Shown: positions 32,436-32,540 of the stretch, piece by piece
How the letters are laid out: each line of letters starts with the position of its first letter
Numbering within the stretch: the first letter of the stretch is position 1
Origin: Oscillospiraceae bacterium
GTDB taxonomy: Bacteria; Bacillota_A; Clostridia; Oscillospirales; Oscillospiraceae
Length of the DNA stretch: 32,540 bases
NCBI GenBank assembly: GCA_017545325.1
Contig: JAFWOX010000002.1
Location: forward strand, 1-32,540
Direction of reading: 5' to 3'
Notes under the pieces: model-generated
Seen by the model: the letters and a program-made list of their open reading frames with translations, nothing else
Told to the model about the DNA's origin: nothing
Database searches by the model: none
Made by a program: the position numbers and the translations under genes

Positions 32436-32477
32436 GGCTTCCCCTGGGGGAAGCTGGCGCGGAGCGCCTGATGAGGG
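32436..32477 (+). repeat. Dispersed hairpin repeat, copy in forward orientation
   Basis: GCTTCCCCTGGGGGAAGC hairpin, then GGCGC/GCGCC, then CTGATGAGGG. It matches the 32316 copy in plan and in its ends, but with a different central stem. Such GGAAG-hairpin elements ending in GATGAGGG are, from memory, scattered in many high-GC clostridial genomes. Nothing coding was recognised from 32284 to the window end. Confidence 0.7.
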
Positions 32478-32540
32478 AACACAACGAACAGATATGCAGT
32501 TATCACGGGTATGATCCATTCTCGCAGGCCGCCTCGCCGG

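Noticed and set aside
30730..32484. 584-codon minus-strand frame opposite the FAD oxidoreductase
   Set aside because: It is antisense to an intact flavoprotein with its own promoter and ribosome site, and contains no motifs.
75..32500. Shared 10-mer GATATGCAGT near both window edges (75-84 and 32491-32500)
   Set aside because: Flanks diverge after a few bases, and matches of this length are expected by chance. It may be part of a dispersed repeat, but the support is too thin.
1..32540. CRISPR array, prophage or integrase-flanked island
   Set aside because: No regularly spaced direct repeats, cas genes, integrase, transposase or phage genes were seen. The left tRNA-Thr shows no duplicated 3' end within the window that would indicate an attachment site.

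Overview
The window reads as a GC-rich Bacillota chromosome, most likely a gut Oscillospiraceae-type anaerobe. The grounds are the Firmicutes pantothenate pair panT-coaX, a Trp-specific T-box leader, many lipoproteins and oxygen-sensitive Fe-S flavoenzymes, strong AGGAGG ribosome sites, and dispersed GGAAG-hairpin repeats like those of high-GC clostridia. The taxon is inferred from these features, not from a marker-gene comparison.

Layout. (1) 97-5229: tRNA-Thr on the minus strand, then on the plus strand panT-coaX-membrane zinc-ribbon protein, followed by rpmG-secE-nusG and rplK-rplA. The ribosomal block stops at a strong terminator right after rplA, with no rplJ/rplL/rpoB. (2) 5337-16537: an accessory block on the plus strand. 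It holds a solute-binding lipoprotein, two Old Yellow Enzyme (OYE)/2,4-dienoyl-CoA-reductase-like Fe-S flavoenzymes, a second lipoprotein, a third OYE, a decayed remnant of a fourth OYE, and a LysR regulator. This is best read as a tandem duplication of a three-gene unit (lipoprotein, OYE type A, OYE type B) in which the second type-B gene has been lost except for its last ~100 bp. (3) 16559-16760: a three-hairpin repeat and a bidirectional terminator at the point where transcription converges. (4) 16780-19253 on the minus strand: a short-chain dehydrogenase and a uroporphyrinogen-decarboxylase/methyltransferase-like protein. (5) 19411-24164 on the minus strand: a T-box-controlled tryptophan operon in the unusual order trpB-A-D-C-F, without trpE or trpG. 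(6) 24207-30565 on the minus strand: a six-gene operon that looks like a partner-switching signalling module. In order of transcription it has a STAS protein, an exported SLH-domain tyrosine phosphatase, a STAS-kinase-HATPase fusion, a PHP phosphoesterase, a YdcF-type membrane protein and a flavodoxin-fold reductase. (7) 30691-32283 on the plus strand: a FAD-dependent oxidoreductase. It is followed by two inverted copies of a hairpin repeat at the right edge.

How the parts work together. The accessory block resembles the logic of bile-acid bai or aromatic/enoate-reducing loci: OYE-type Fe-S flavoenzymes for reducing activated C=C bonds, an SDR for alcohol/ketone exchange, surface binding proteins for the substrate and a LysR sensor. 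The substrate cannot be read from sequence and no ABC permease is present. The two most interesting systems are this duplicated lipoprotein-OYE locus and the STAS/phosphatase/STAS-kinase-HATPase operon.
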